Positions 25,856-35,800 of a DNA stretch of 64,000 bases are shown piece after piece. The notes beneath the pieces were generated by a model. That model did no database searches. It worked only from the letters and a program-made list of their open reading frames with translations, and was not told the DNA's origin. Source of the DNA: Bacteroides fragilis. GTDB taxonomy: Bacteria; Bacteroidota; Bacteroidia; Bacteroidales; Bacteroidaceae. Position 1 is the stretch's first letter. The number at the start of each line of letters is the position of its first letter. A program made the translations under genes and the position numbers. The stretch lies in NCBI RefSeq assembly GCF_002849695.1, contig NZ_CP018937.1, forward strand, positions 2,914,001-2,978,000, in the 5' to 3' direction.

Positions 25856-27145
25856 ATGAAAACAACGCATTGGATGATGTACACCCTACTGGGAGCAACA
25901 CTTGCTTTAACAGCATGTGTTGAGGATGACAAAGACCTCTCACAACCCAAAGAACCGGAAAAAACGACAGACCTGGTCATACCGGATGACGCGGACTGGA
26001 CCACTACAAGGAGTGTCAATCTCTCCATTACTTCGCCCGTGGCAACACGAGTGGCGATTTATACCGACGAATCATGCACCGACGCAAGTTTACTGACAGA
26101 ACTGCCTGTATCCGAAGTTGCCAAAAACATCCGCCTGGATGTAGCCAAGGCAGACCGGGCACTATACGTACAGTATGCTACAAGCAAAGGGAAAGAAATG
26201 ATGAACATCCCCCTCAATGCAGCTTCTACGCGTGCAGAGACGCTGGTCAAACTGCCGGAAAACGTGAGTGGATTTGACACAAACGGAGGAGAGGGTGCAT
26301 ACAGATATCAATGGTATCCCGCAAAAGGAGAAACGGCAACCCTGATGATGGAAGATAACTGGCCCGAAATGGGAGATTATGATTTCAACGATTTCGTTAT
26401 CTGGTATCACACGCAAGCGATCTTCTTTGACGGCGGCAACGGAAGCAAAGATTCTTATGAGGCAGACGGAATTGAATTTGAAATCACTTTCCGTGCAATG
26501 GGAGGCTATCTGCCTTATCGCCTGGGACTGCAATTGGACCAAACATCTGCCAAATATATCGACGAAGTGATCGAAATAAACGGGAACGACCTTGTTAAGA
26601 TGGAACTTCAGAATCCCGGAGAAGACGCTCCTGCTATCTTCATATTCACCGGCACCGATCAATTACGGAAACAGAATAACGGCGGAACATTCTATAATAC
26701 CGAAGCTGACCATCAAATAGCAGCCAATGACCTGGTAACGATTAAATACAGATTAAAGATCAACTGTTTCAACAGCTTAGAAAGAACAAAGGCATTATGG
26801 GCGACGGCAATCTCAGAAAATCAGAACTTCTTCCTCCAGAAAGAAAGGAACGGAGGACGTGAAATTCACCTGAGAGGTTACGAACCGACTGCTTACTACA
26901 GCGATTCATACGCCGGTGAAGCCGGAAACAATATGCGCAGTGACATCAAATATTGCAGTACCGACAATTTCGTGTGGGGTATCAAAGTGCCTGTTAAGCT
27001 TGCACATCCACGCGAAAAGAAAGATATCATGGAGGTTTACGGCAAGTTCAGAAGCTGGATCACTAATCCGAATCTCTCACCGGACAGTCCGGACTTCAAC
27101 GAAAACTGGTTCAAATATCTCGATTCATCTCAAGCAATAAAATAA
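25856..27145 (+). CDS. LruC-domain (DUF4842) surface lipoprotein, copy 1
   Basis: 429 residues. The signal ends ATLALTAC (Cys21), followed by VEDDKDLSQP, an acidic surface-export-type sequence. An N-terminal Ig-like part (DLVIPDDADWTTTRSVNLSI) precedes the LruC region, with the key block MEDNWPEMGDYDFNDFVIWY (about residues 163-182); D-x-D-x-N-D of this block looks calcium-binding. The C-terminal part includes GREIHLRGYEPT and FVWGIKVPVKLAHPREK. The role is unknown; such lipoproteins are often surface-exposed in Bacteroides. It has the same architecture as the next gene, and both are followed by similar terminators. Confidence 0.85.
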   Translation: MKTTHWMMYTLLGATLALTACVEDDKDLSQPKEPEKTTDLVIPDDADWTTTRSVNLSITSPVATRVAIYTDESCTDASLLTELPVSEVAKNIRLDVAKADRALYVQYATSKGKEMMNIPLNAASTRAETLVKLPENVSGFDTNGGEGAYRYQWYPAKGETATLMMEDNWPEMGDYDFNDFVIWYHTQAIFFDGGNGSKDSYEADGIEFEITFRAMGGYLPYRLGLQLDQTSAKYIDEVIEINGNDLVKMELQNPGEDAPAIFIFTGTDQLRKQNNGGTFYNTEADHQIAANDLVTIKYRLKINCFNSLERTKALWATAISENQNFFLQKERNGGREIHLRGYEPTAYYSDSYAGEAGNNMRSDIKYCSTDNFVWGIKVPVKLAHPREKKDIMEVYGKFRSWITNPNLSPDSPDFNENWFKYLDSSQAIK

Positions 27146-27205
27146 GCCATCAAACATTTCATACCCTAATCCTATTATTCAAATAGGTATTTGTTTGATT
27201 TATTT

Positions 27206-27254
27206 TTCAGCCTGTCCGGTCATTCCCCCCTTGACTGTGGCAGGCTGAAGTTTT
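27206..27254 (+). terminator. Terminator after LruC copy 1
   Basis: TTCAGCCTG pairs with CAGGCTGAA, followed by GTTTTTC. The same stem sequence closes the second LruC gene at 28863-28909. Confidence 0.7.
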
Positions 27255-27357
27255 TCTTTATTGATTCTCTTCGCACGAATAGACTATCAGACCCTTAAAA
27301 GTTGAACATTTCAACCACTTTTGCCACATTCTTTGCGTGATTTGACAATATATACAA

Positions 27358-27365
27358 TAAGTTTG
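27358..27365 (+). promoter_or_regulatory. -7 box of the second LruC lipoprotein gene
   Basis: TAAGTTTG with TTTG at 27332-27335 (22-nt spacing, slightly long), 54 bp before the start codon at 27420. Confidence 0.5.
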
Positions 27366-27419
27366 TATCAGGATTCAAACAGAACACACAGCAAACTTAC
27401 ATGAATATACAATAAAATT

Positions 27420-28745
27420 ATGAAAAGAATGAAAACCGCAATGTACACATTAGCAGGACTAATGTGTCTTTTGACATCTTGTGTAGACGACGACAAAGAC
27501 CTTTCGGTACCACCCACCGGAAACACCACTGACCTGGTTATACCGGATGGTTTCGACTGGTCTACAACACGCACCGTCACCCTTGCGACCAATGCGCCGC
27601 ATGCCGTTTCCGCTTCCATCTATCTGGACGAAGCATGTTCCGAACAGATAGCAGACCTTGCGATCCCGGAAGGAGACAACAACACTTCTTTGGAAGTGCC
27701 GAGCGCCAATAATGCCATCTGGATCAAATATCCGGTAACCAACGGGGGATACGAGACTCAAAAGATAAGCATCAAGTCAAAAACCCTCACACGAAGTGAA
27801 TCGCACCGTTGGGAAGCCGACTGCTTGTTTCCGGACAGCGCAACCCCAATACAAGGGGGTGATTATTCAACACACATATATAAGCCCGCCAAAGATAAAT
27901 ACGGTACACTTATGTTTGAAGACATGTGGCCTGAATTGGGAGACTATGATTTCAACGACTTCGTGATAAACTATCAGACACAAGTGACTTGGGGAATGAA
28001 TGGCGGTTGGTCTAATAACTATTTGGATATTACCATCAGCCTGAAGCTACGTGCAATGGGAGGGAGTCTGCCATATCGTTTCTGCATCCAATTGCCGGGT
28101 AAAGCAACGACCATGCAGGGAAATCTCATTGCTTCCCCGACAATAACCAATAATCAGATCACAGATTTTGCTTTTGAATCGACTACCCAAAGCATTGGTG
28201 TAGAGTTTCTCGAAAATACCTCAAGCCCCATATTTGCCTTGACAGGACTTGAAAAACTAAAAGGACCGGACGGAACCCAATTCTACAACACACAAGTTGG
28301 TAAATTGATCCCATCCAGTGAGGAAACACCGACTGTCGTTTTTTCATTCAAATTGAGTATAACGCCAAATAACTATAATTTTATACTTTCTAATTTCTCT
28401 TCCTCATACGACTTTGACTATTTCCTCCAGAACCCCGAGAACGGACGTGAAATACACTTCGTCGGATTCAAGCCTACTGAATTATATAAAGGTTATGAAA
28501 CTGACCGGAAAGAGGCTGGAAAGAACTATTATTGCAATAAAGACGGTTTTGTATGGGCACTGAAAGCACCTGTCGAAATGGGATGGGCAGTAGAGAAACA
28601 ACAGTTGCTGAATGTTTATCCAAAATTTAAGAGCTGGTTGGAGACCGGAGGAAATGAACTGGAAGAGGGCAGTAACGTAGACGAATCCCGATGGTATAAT
28701 CACCCTGAAATTAGTAGTTTATACATCGATCCCCAAAAACACTAA
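27420..28745 (+). CDS. LruC-domain (DUF4842) surface lipoprotein, copy 2
   Basis: 441 residues, a diverged paralogue of the gene at 25856. The signal ends MCLLTSC (Cys21) and is followed by VDDDKDLSVP, almost the same as in copy 1. Shared blocks are TDLVIPDGFDWSTTRTVTL, MFEDMWPELGDYDFNDFVIN, RAMGGSLPYRFCIQLPG, and NGREIHFVGFKPTELY. Identity is moderate overall, so the duplication is not recent. Each copy has its own promoter and terminator, so they can be regulated separately. Function unknown. Confidence 0.85.
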   Translation: MKRMKTAMYTLAGLMCLLTSCVDDDKDLSVPPTGNTTDLVIPDGFDWSTTRTVTLATNAPHAVSASIYLDEACSEQIADLAIPEGDNNTSLEVPSANNAIWIKYPVTNGGYETQKISIKSKTLTRSESHRWEADCLFPDSATPIQGGDYSTHIYKPAKDKYGTLMFEDMWPELGDYDFNDFVINYQTQVTWGMNGGWSNNYLDITISLKLRAMGGSLPYRFCIQLPGKATTMQGNLIASPTITNNQITDFAFESTTQSIGVEFLENTSSPIFALTGLEKLKGPDGTQFYNTQVGKLIPSSEETPTVVFSFKLSITPNNYNFILSNFSSSYDFDYFLQNPENGREIHFVGFKPTELYKGYETDRKEAGKNYYCNKDGFVWALKAPVEMGWAVEKQQLLNVYPKFKSWLETGGNELEEGSNVDESRWYNHPEISSLYIDPQKH

Positions 28746-28862
28746 TCCTTCATCTCAATAGTAAAAATTAGTATCGGTTTTCTAAGGATTGCGCGAAAGT
28801 TGTTGGCAGAATTCGCCCTCAAGCCGGCAACTTTCAGAATCACAAATCAGATTAGTTTTTGC

Positions 28863-28909
28863 CTTCAGCCTGCCCGTTGTCTCATTCCACGGCAGGCTGA
28901 AGTTTTTTT
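28863..28909 (+). terminator. Terminator after LruC copy 2
   Basis: TTCAGCCTGCC and GGCAGGCTGAA form an 11-bp stem followed by GTTTTTTT. It separates the LruC gene from purL. Confidence 0.85.
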
Positions 28910-28943
28910 ATTGCATTTCTTTCTCACCACCAACGAATTTGCT

Positions 28944-28951
28944 TATCTTTG
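28944..28951 (+). promoter_or_regulatory. -7 box of purL
   Basis: TATCTTTG, 32 bp before the purL start at 28984. An imperfect -33 (TTTC) is at the expected distance. Confidence 0.5.
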
Positions 28952-28983
28952 CACGCAAAGAAAACAAAATCGTATATACACAC

Positions 28984-31900
28984 ATGATTCTTTTTTTCAG
29001 AACCCCTTCCAAGAGCGTGATTGCCGTAGAGAGCAACCACGAACTTAACGCGAACGACAACAACAAACTCTGCTGGCTTTTTGGTGAAGCCGTGCCGGAA
29101 AGTGAAGAAAACCTGCAAGGCTGCTTTGTTGGGCCACGACGTGAGATGATTACTCCATGGAGTACCAACGCAGTAGAAATCACCCAGAACATGGGACTCG
29201 AAGGTATCAGCCGTATCGAGGAGTATTTCCCTGTAAAAGATGAAAATGCCGACTATGACCCAATGCTGCAACGCATGTACAAAGGTCTCGACCAAAACGT
29301 ATTCACGACCAACCGCCAACCGGAAGCCATTATCTATATCGACGATCTGGAAGCCTACAATGAAAAAGAAGGTCTCGCCCTGTCAAAAGAAGAAATGGAC
29401 TACCTGAAAAAGGTAGAATCGGATCTTGGACGCCGCCTGACTGACTCGGAAGTTTTCGGATTCGCACAAATCAACTCGGAACACTGCCGTCACAAAATCT
29501 TTGGCGGAACATTTATCATCGACGGCGTAGAGCAGGAATCGTCCCTCTTCCAGATGATTAAAAAGACTACTCAGGAGAATCCGAACAAAATCATCTCAGC
29601 TTACAAAGACAACGTGGCTTTTGCCGAAGGTCCGGTAATTGAACAATTTGCCCCGGCAGACCACTCCAAACCCGATTTCTTCCGGATAAAAGATATCAAA
29701 AGCGTCATTTCGCTGAAAGCGGAAACCCATAACTTCCCCACCACAGTAGAACCTTTCAACGGTGCATCGACAGGCACAGGAGGAGAGATCCGCGACCGTA
29801 TGGGCGGAGGTAAAGGCTCATGGCCGATTGCCGGAACAGCCGTCTACATGACTTCTTATCCACGCACGGAAGAAGGACGCGAATGGGAAGAAATCCTGCC
29901 GGTACGCAAATGGTTATACCAGACTCCGGAACAGATCCTGATCAAAGCTTCCAACGGAGCGAGTGATTTTGGCAACAAGTTCGGCCAACCATTGATCTGC
30001 GGTTCGGTACTGACTTTTGAACATACGGAAAACAATGAAACTTATGGTTACGACAAAGTAATCATGCTTGCCGGAGGCGTAGGTTACGGCACACAACGCG
30101 ACTGCCTGAAAGGACAGCCGGAAGCCGGAAACAAAGTAGTAGTGATCGGCGGTGACAATTACCGTATCGGATTGGGCGGCGGTTCGGTTTCGTCGGTAGA
30201 TACAGGCCGTTACAGCAGCGGTATCGAACTGAATGCCGTACAGCGCGCCAATGCGGAAATGCAGAAACGCGCCAACAATGTGGTTCGTGCCCTTTGCGAA
30301 GAGGACGAAAACCCGGTAGTATCTATCCATGACCACGGTTCGGCCGGACACGTAAACTGCCTCTCTGAACTGGTGGAAGAGTGCGGCGGGCTTATTGACA
30401 TGAGTAAGCTGCCTATCGGTGACAAAACGTTGTCGGCCAAAGAAATTATAGCAAACGAAAGCCAGGAACGCATGGGACTCCTTATTAAAGAAGAGGCCAT
30501 CGAACACGTACGCCAAATTGCCGAACGTGAACGCGCTCCGATGTACGTGGTAGGTGAAACGACCGGAGATCATCGTTTTGCTTTCCAGCAAGCCGACGGC
30601 GTCCGTCCGTTCGACCTGGCCGTAGACCAGATGTTCGGTTCTTCTCCCAAAACTTACATGATAGACAAGACCGTAGAACGTCACTATACAATGCCGGAAT
30701 ATGAAACATCCAAACTTCACGAATATCTGACCCGGGTGTTGCAGCTGGAAGCCGTGGCTTGTAAAGACTGGCTGACTAATAAGGTGGACCGTTCGGTTAC
30801 GGGTAAAGTAGCCCGCCAGCAGTGCCAGGGAGAAATCCAGTTGCCTTTGAGCGACTGTGGTGTCGTTGCACTCGACTATCGTGGCGAGAAAGGTATCGCT
30901 ACTTCTATCGGACATGCTCCGCAGGCCGCACTGGCCGATCCGGCAGCAGGTTCCATCCTTTCCGTATCCGAAGCGCTGACCAACCTGGTATGGGCTCCGC
31001 TGGCCGAAGGTTTGGACAGCGTATCACTTTCCGCCAACTGGATGTGGCCTTGCCGCTCTCAGGAAGGGGAAGACGCCCGTTTGTATACAGCCGTTAAAGC
31101 ACTGAGCGATTTCTGCTGTGCATTGCAGATCAATGTTCCGACCGGAAAGGATTCTTTGTCTATGACTCAGAAGTATCCGAATGGAGAGAAAGTAGTTTCT
31201 CCGGGAACGGTAATCGTATCAGCCGGCGGTGAGGTTTCGGACGTGAAGAAAGTGGTTTCTCCCGTCCTTGTCAACAATGCCAAAACTACACTCTACCATA
31301 TCGACTTCAGTTTCGACAGCCTGAAACTGGGTGGCTCGGCATTTGCGCAGTCATTGGGTAAGGTAGGTGACGAAGTGCCTTGTGTACAGGATGCCGAATA
31401 CTTCCGCGACGCTTTCCTGGCAGTACAGGAGTTGGTGAACAAAGGACTGATTCTTGCCGGACACGACATTTCGGCAGGTGGTCTGATCACTACGCTGCTT
31501 GAAATGTGCTTTGCCAACGTAGAAGGTGGCCTGGAAATCGAACTTGACAAGATGAAGGAAACGGATATCGTGAAGATTCTGTTTGCCGAAAACCCGGGTA
31601 TCGTTATCCAGATCAGCGACAAGCACAAAGACGAAGTGAAGAAAATCCTCGAAGATGCCGGCGTAGGCTTCATCAAGTTGGGTAAACCGACGGACGAACG
31701 TCATATTCTGGTAAACAAGGACGGTGCTACTTACCAATTCGGTATAGACTATATGCGTGATGTGTGGTATTCTTCTTCTTACCTGCTCGACCGCAAACAG
31801 TCAATGAACGGATGCGCCAAGAAACGTTTTGAGAACTACAAGATGCAACCGCTTGAATTCGCATTCATGCCGGGCTTCAAAGGCAAACTGTCTCAATACG

Positions 31901-32688
31901 GCATCACTCCGGAACGTCGTACTCCGAGCGGTATACGTGCCGCCATCATCCGTGAAAAAGGTACGAATGGCGAACGTGAAATGGCATACTCGCTCTATCT
32001 GGCAGGTTTCGACGTGAAGGATGTCACCATGACCGACCTTATCAGCGGACGCGAAACACTGGAAGATGTAAATATGATCGTTTACTGCGGAGGGTTCTCT
32101 AACTCAGATGTATTGGGTTCTGCCAAGGGATGGGCCGGAGGTTTCTTGTTCAATCCAAGAGCAAAAGAGGCGCTCGATAAGTTCTACGCACGTGAAGACA
32201 CACTGTCATTGGGCATTTGCAACGGTTGTCAGTTGATGATGGAGCTGGGATTGGTAAATCCGGAACACGAGAAGAAAGGAAAAATGCTGCACAATGAATC
32301 ACATAAGTTCGAATCGACCTTCATCGGCGTCACTATCCCTACCAACCGCAGCGTTATGTTCGGCTCACTGAGCGGCAGCAAACTGGGTATCTGGGTAGCA
32401 CACGGAGAAGGAAAATTCTCTCTGCCATACGATGAAGACCAATACAACGTAGTAGCCAAATACTCCTACGACGAATATCCGGGCAACCCGAACGGTTCCG
32501 ATTATTCGATAGCTGCCTTGGCCAGCACAGACGGCCGCCATCTGGCAATGATGCCTCACCTGGAGCGTGCCATCTTCCCATGGCAAAACGCCAATTATCC
32601 TGCCGACCGCGTACACAGCGATCAGGTAACTCCATGGATTGAAGCTTTCGTAAATGCACGTAAGTGGATCGAAGAAAAGACTAAATAA
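28984..32688 (+). CDS. purL: Phosphoribosylformylglycinamidine synthase, single-chain
   Basis: 1234 residues from ATG 28984 (MILFFRTPSKSVIAVESNHE); the longer frame upstream would start before the promoter and terminator. This is the large single-chain enzyme of purine synthesis, making FGAM from FGAR, glutamine and ATP. The N-terminal PurS-like and linker domains (FAQINSEHCRHKIFGGTFII) are followed by two AIRS-type halves (KAETHNFPTTVEPFNGASTG; VPTGKDSLSMTQKYPNGEKV), and the C-terminal glutaminase with nucleophile Cys1079 in LGICNGCQLMMELG and the His/Glu near its end. It is a stand-alone gene between terminators, ordinary housekeeping. Confidence 0.97.
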   Translation: MILFFRTPSKSVIAVESNHELNANDNNKLCWLFGEAVPESEENLQGCFVGPRREMITPWSTNAVEITQNMGLEGISRIEEYFPVKDENADYDPMLQRMYKGLDQNVFTTNRQPEAIIYIDDLEAYNEKEGLALSKEEMDYLKKVESDLGRRLTDSEVFGFAQINSEHCRHKIFGGTFIIDGVEQESSLFQMIKKTTQENPNKIISAYKDNVAFAEGPVIEQFAPADHSKPDFFRIKDIKSVISLKAETHNFPTTVEPFNGASTGTGGEIRDRMGGGKGSWPIAGTAVYMTSYPRTEEGREWEEILPVRKWLYQTPEQILIKASNGASDFGNKFGQPLICGSVLTFEHTENNETYGYDKVIMLAGGVGYGTQRDCLKGQPEAGNKVVVIGGDNYRIGLGGGSVSSVDTGRYSSGIELNAVQRANAEMQKRANNVVRALCEEDENPVVSIHDHGSAGHVNCLSELVEECGGLIDMSKLPIGDKTLSAKEIIANESQERMGLLIKEEAIEHVRQIAERERAPMYVVGETTGDHRFAFQQADGVRPFDLAVDQMFGSSPKTYMIDKTVERHYTMPEYETSKLHEYLTRVLQLEAVACKDWLTNKVDRSVTGKVARQQCQGEIQLPLSDCGVVALDYRGEKGIATSIGHAPQAALADPAAGSILSVSEALTNLVWAPLAEGLDSVSLSANWMWPCRSQEGEDARLYTAVKALSDFCCALQINVPTGKDSLSMTQKYPNGEKVVSPGTVIVSAGGEVSDVKKVVSPVLVNNAKTTLYHIDFSFDSLKLGGSAFAQSLGKVGDEVPCVQDAEYFRDAFLAVQELVNKGLILAGHDISAGGLITTLLEMCFANVEGGLEIELDKMKETDIVKILFAENPGIVIQISDKHKDEVKKILEDAGVGFIKLGKPTDERHILVNKDGATYQFGIDYMRDVWYSSSYLLDRKQSMNGCAKKRFENYKMQPLEFAFMPGFKGKLSQYGITPERRTPSGIRAAIIREKGTNGEREMAYSLYLAGFDVKDVTMTDLISGRETLEDVNMIVYCGGFSNSDVLGSAKGWAGGFLFNPRAKEALDKFYAREDTLSLGICNGCQLMMELGLVNPEHEKKGKMLHNESHKFESTFIGVTIPTNRSVMFGSLSGSKLGIWVAHGEGKFSLPYDEDQYNVVAKYSYDEYPGNPNGSDYSIAALASTDGRHLAMMPHLERAIFPWQNANYPADRVHSDQVTPWIEAFVNARKWIEEKTK

Positions 32689-32708
32689 CAGGATATGCAA
32701 CAATAAAG

Positions 32709-32743
32709 AAGGGCGGGTCTCAAAGTGAGGTCCGCCCTTTTTC
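32709..32743 (+). terminator. purL terminator
   Basis: AAGGGCGG pairs with CCGCCCTT, with a second inner pairing CTCA/TGAG, followed by five T. Confidence 0.85.
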
Positions 32744-32778
32744 GTCATTCAGCGTCCGTAACAAATCCTTTCGTAAAG

Positions 32779-32810
32779 TTTGCACTTCTCCACTCTTTTT
32801 ATTAATTTTG
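32779..32810 (+). promoter_or_regulatory. Promoter of the hybrid two-component system gene
   Basis: TTTG (32779-32782), 20-nt spacer, TAATTTTG (32803-32810): a full consensus Bacteroides promoter, 49 bp before the start codon. Confidence 0.75.
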
Positions 32811-32859
32811 TAAAATCATTCGCCCCCGAAAGAATAATCATTAAAGGATTCCAGCTTGT

Positions 32860-35800
32860 ATGAAAAAAATTCTTTTTCTTCTGCTCTTATTGCCTCTTAT
32901 GGTCTCTGCACAAACCTACAAATATATCGGTGTAGAGGATGGGTTAAGCAACCGGAGGGTATATTACATCCAAAAAGATAAAAAGGGATATATGTGGTTC
33001 CTTACCCATGAAGGTGTGGACAGATATGATGGCAAAGAGTTCAAACGATATAAATTGATGGATAACGGTGAAGAACTGAATTCACTGCTTAACCTGAATT
33101 GGCTATATCTGGACCACGAAAATACCTTATGGGAAATAGGAAAGAAAGGAAAGGTGTTCCGTTACGACCCGTTACGGGATGAATTCACACTTGTCTACAA
33201 GCTACCGGAAGACGTGGTCAAAGACCGCCCCGCTCCCATCAGCTACAGCTTCATCGACAAGAATAACAACATCTGGCTGTGCAACGATGAATATCTTTAT
33301 CTATACAACACCCATACGCAGCAAACCCTGCAGATCAGAAATGAAATTGAAGAAGATATCACTGATATCGAACAAATAGACGAAACACATTTCTTTATCG
33401 GTACGGAACAAGGCATTCATCACGCCGAACTAAAAAATCGGGCATTGCATCTGCTTCCGTGTGACAAACTGGACAATCTCCCGATACAGATCAACGAACT
33501 TTATTTCCACCGCCCTTCACGCAAATTATTCATCGGTACTTTCGAACGCGGCATATATGTCTATGACATGAACACCAAACGAAGTACCCAACCCCGAATG
33601 AGCCTGACAGACGTCAGCATCACACGCATAAAACCACTGAACAATAAGGAACTGCTTGTTGCAACAGACGGTGCAGGAGTATATAAGATAAATGTAAACT
33701 CTTATCAGACCACTCCATACATCGTAGCCGACTACAACCAACACAACGAAATGAACGGCAACAACATCCCCGACTTTTATGTGGATGACGAACAGCGCAT
33801 CTGGCTTGCAAACTATCCAATCGGCATCACGGTACGCAACAACCGCTATTCGGGCTATAACTGGATAAAGCATTCCATTGGCAACAAACAATCACTAATC
33901 AATGACCAAGTAAACTCAATCATTGAAGATAGTGACGGAGATTTATGGTATGGTACCAACAATGGAATCAGTTACTACAACTCCGCCAACGGGACATGGC
34001 ATTCGTTCATGAGTTCCTTCGAAAAGGACGAACGTAATAAGAATCATATCTTCCTTACTTTGTGTGAGGTAGAACCGGGGATCATCTGGGCTGCCGGCTA
34101 TAGTTCGGGGATTTACCAGATAAACAAACGGACCCTGTCTGTGGAGTATGTTACTCCGTCTTCACTGTATGGAATCAATATCCGGCCGGACAAATATATC
34201 CGTTCTATCATGAAAACAGCCAATGGCGATATATGGTCGGGAGGTTATTACAACTTGAAGCGCATCAACTTTAAAAACAGAACTCTCCGCCTATACCCAA
34301 GACTCAACTCCATCACCTCCATTATCGAAAAAGACAGCGAACAGATGTGGATAGGTACGGCAACCGGGCTTTATTTACTCGAGAAAGAATCCGGTAAGTA
34401 TCAACGCATCGACCTGCCGGTAGAGTCTATGTATATTTATTCGCTGTACCAAGCAAAGAATGGACTTTTATATATCGGGACAAGTGGTTCGGGGCTATTG
34501 ATATACGATCCGGAAAAGAGAAGCTTCACCCATTACCACAGAGATAACTGTGCGTTGATTTCCAACAATATATACGCAATCCTCTCGGACGCGGATGAAG
34601 ACATCGTCATGAGTACCGAAAACGGGCTGACCAGTTATTATCCGGCAGAGAAGCTATTCCATAACTGGACCAAGGATCAGGGACTGATGGCCAGTCATTT
34701 CAATGCCGGAGCAGGCACGTTGCGTAAAAACGGAAACTTTATATTCGGCAGTTCCGACGGTGCCATCGAATTTAGCCGAACGATGAAGATACCCAGAAAG
34801 TATAATTCCAAAATGGTACTCAGCGATCTGAAGATTTTCTACCAGACTGTTTATCCCGGCGAAGAAAGTTCTCCGCTAAATATGGATATTGATGACACCA
34901 AGGAGCTGAAACTGAGCTATAGCCAGAATATATTCTCACTCAAAGTATCGTCTATCAACTACGACTATCCGTCGAACATTTTATACTCGTGGAAACTGGA
35001 GGGGTTCTACGACCAATGGAGCCGTCCCGGAAATGAAAACATCATTCGCTTTACGAACTTGAGCCCGGGTGAGTACACCCTCCACATCCGTGCGGTATCC
35101 AATGAAGACAAACGCGTCGTACTTGAAGAGCGTACCATGGAAATCAGTATTGCCCAACCCATCTGGCTCAGTTTTTGGGCTATGCTGATTTATGCCGTCG
35201 TACTGGCGGTGATAGCCATCATTGCCCTACGTATGATCATCCTCCGGAAACAAAGGAAAATATCGGATGAAAAGATCCACTTCTTTATCAATACGGCACA
35301 TGACATCCGTACTCCGCTGACACTGATCAAAGCTCCGCTCGAAGAGATACGCGAACGGGAAGCATTGACCAAAGACGGTATCAGCAACATGAACACGGCT
35401 TTACGAAACGTGAATGCACTGTTGCGCCTCACCACTAACCTTATCAACTTTGAACGGGCAGACGTATACTCGTCGGAACTTTATATTTCGGAATATGAAC
35501 TGAATACTTACCTGACGGAGACCTTCAATGCGTTCCGTCCATACGCTACCGTGAAACACATCAACTTCACTTATGAAAGCAATTTCCGTTACCTGAATGT
35601 ATGGATCGACAAAGAAAAGATGGATTCAATCCTGAAAAACATCATCTCGAATGCCTTGAAATATACTCCCGAAAACGGCAGCGTACACATTTACGCTTCC
35701 GAAACGAACGATACGTGGAGCGTTGAGGTGAATGATACTGGTATCGGAATCCCTGCCAATGAACAAAAGAAGCTATTCAAGATACATTTCCGGGGAAGCA

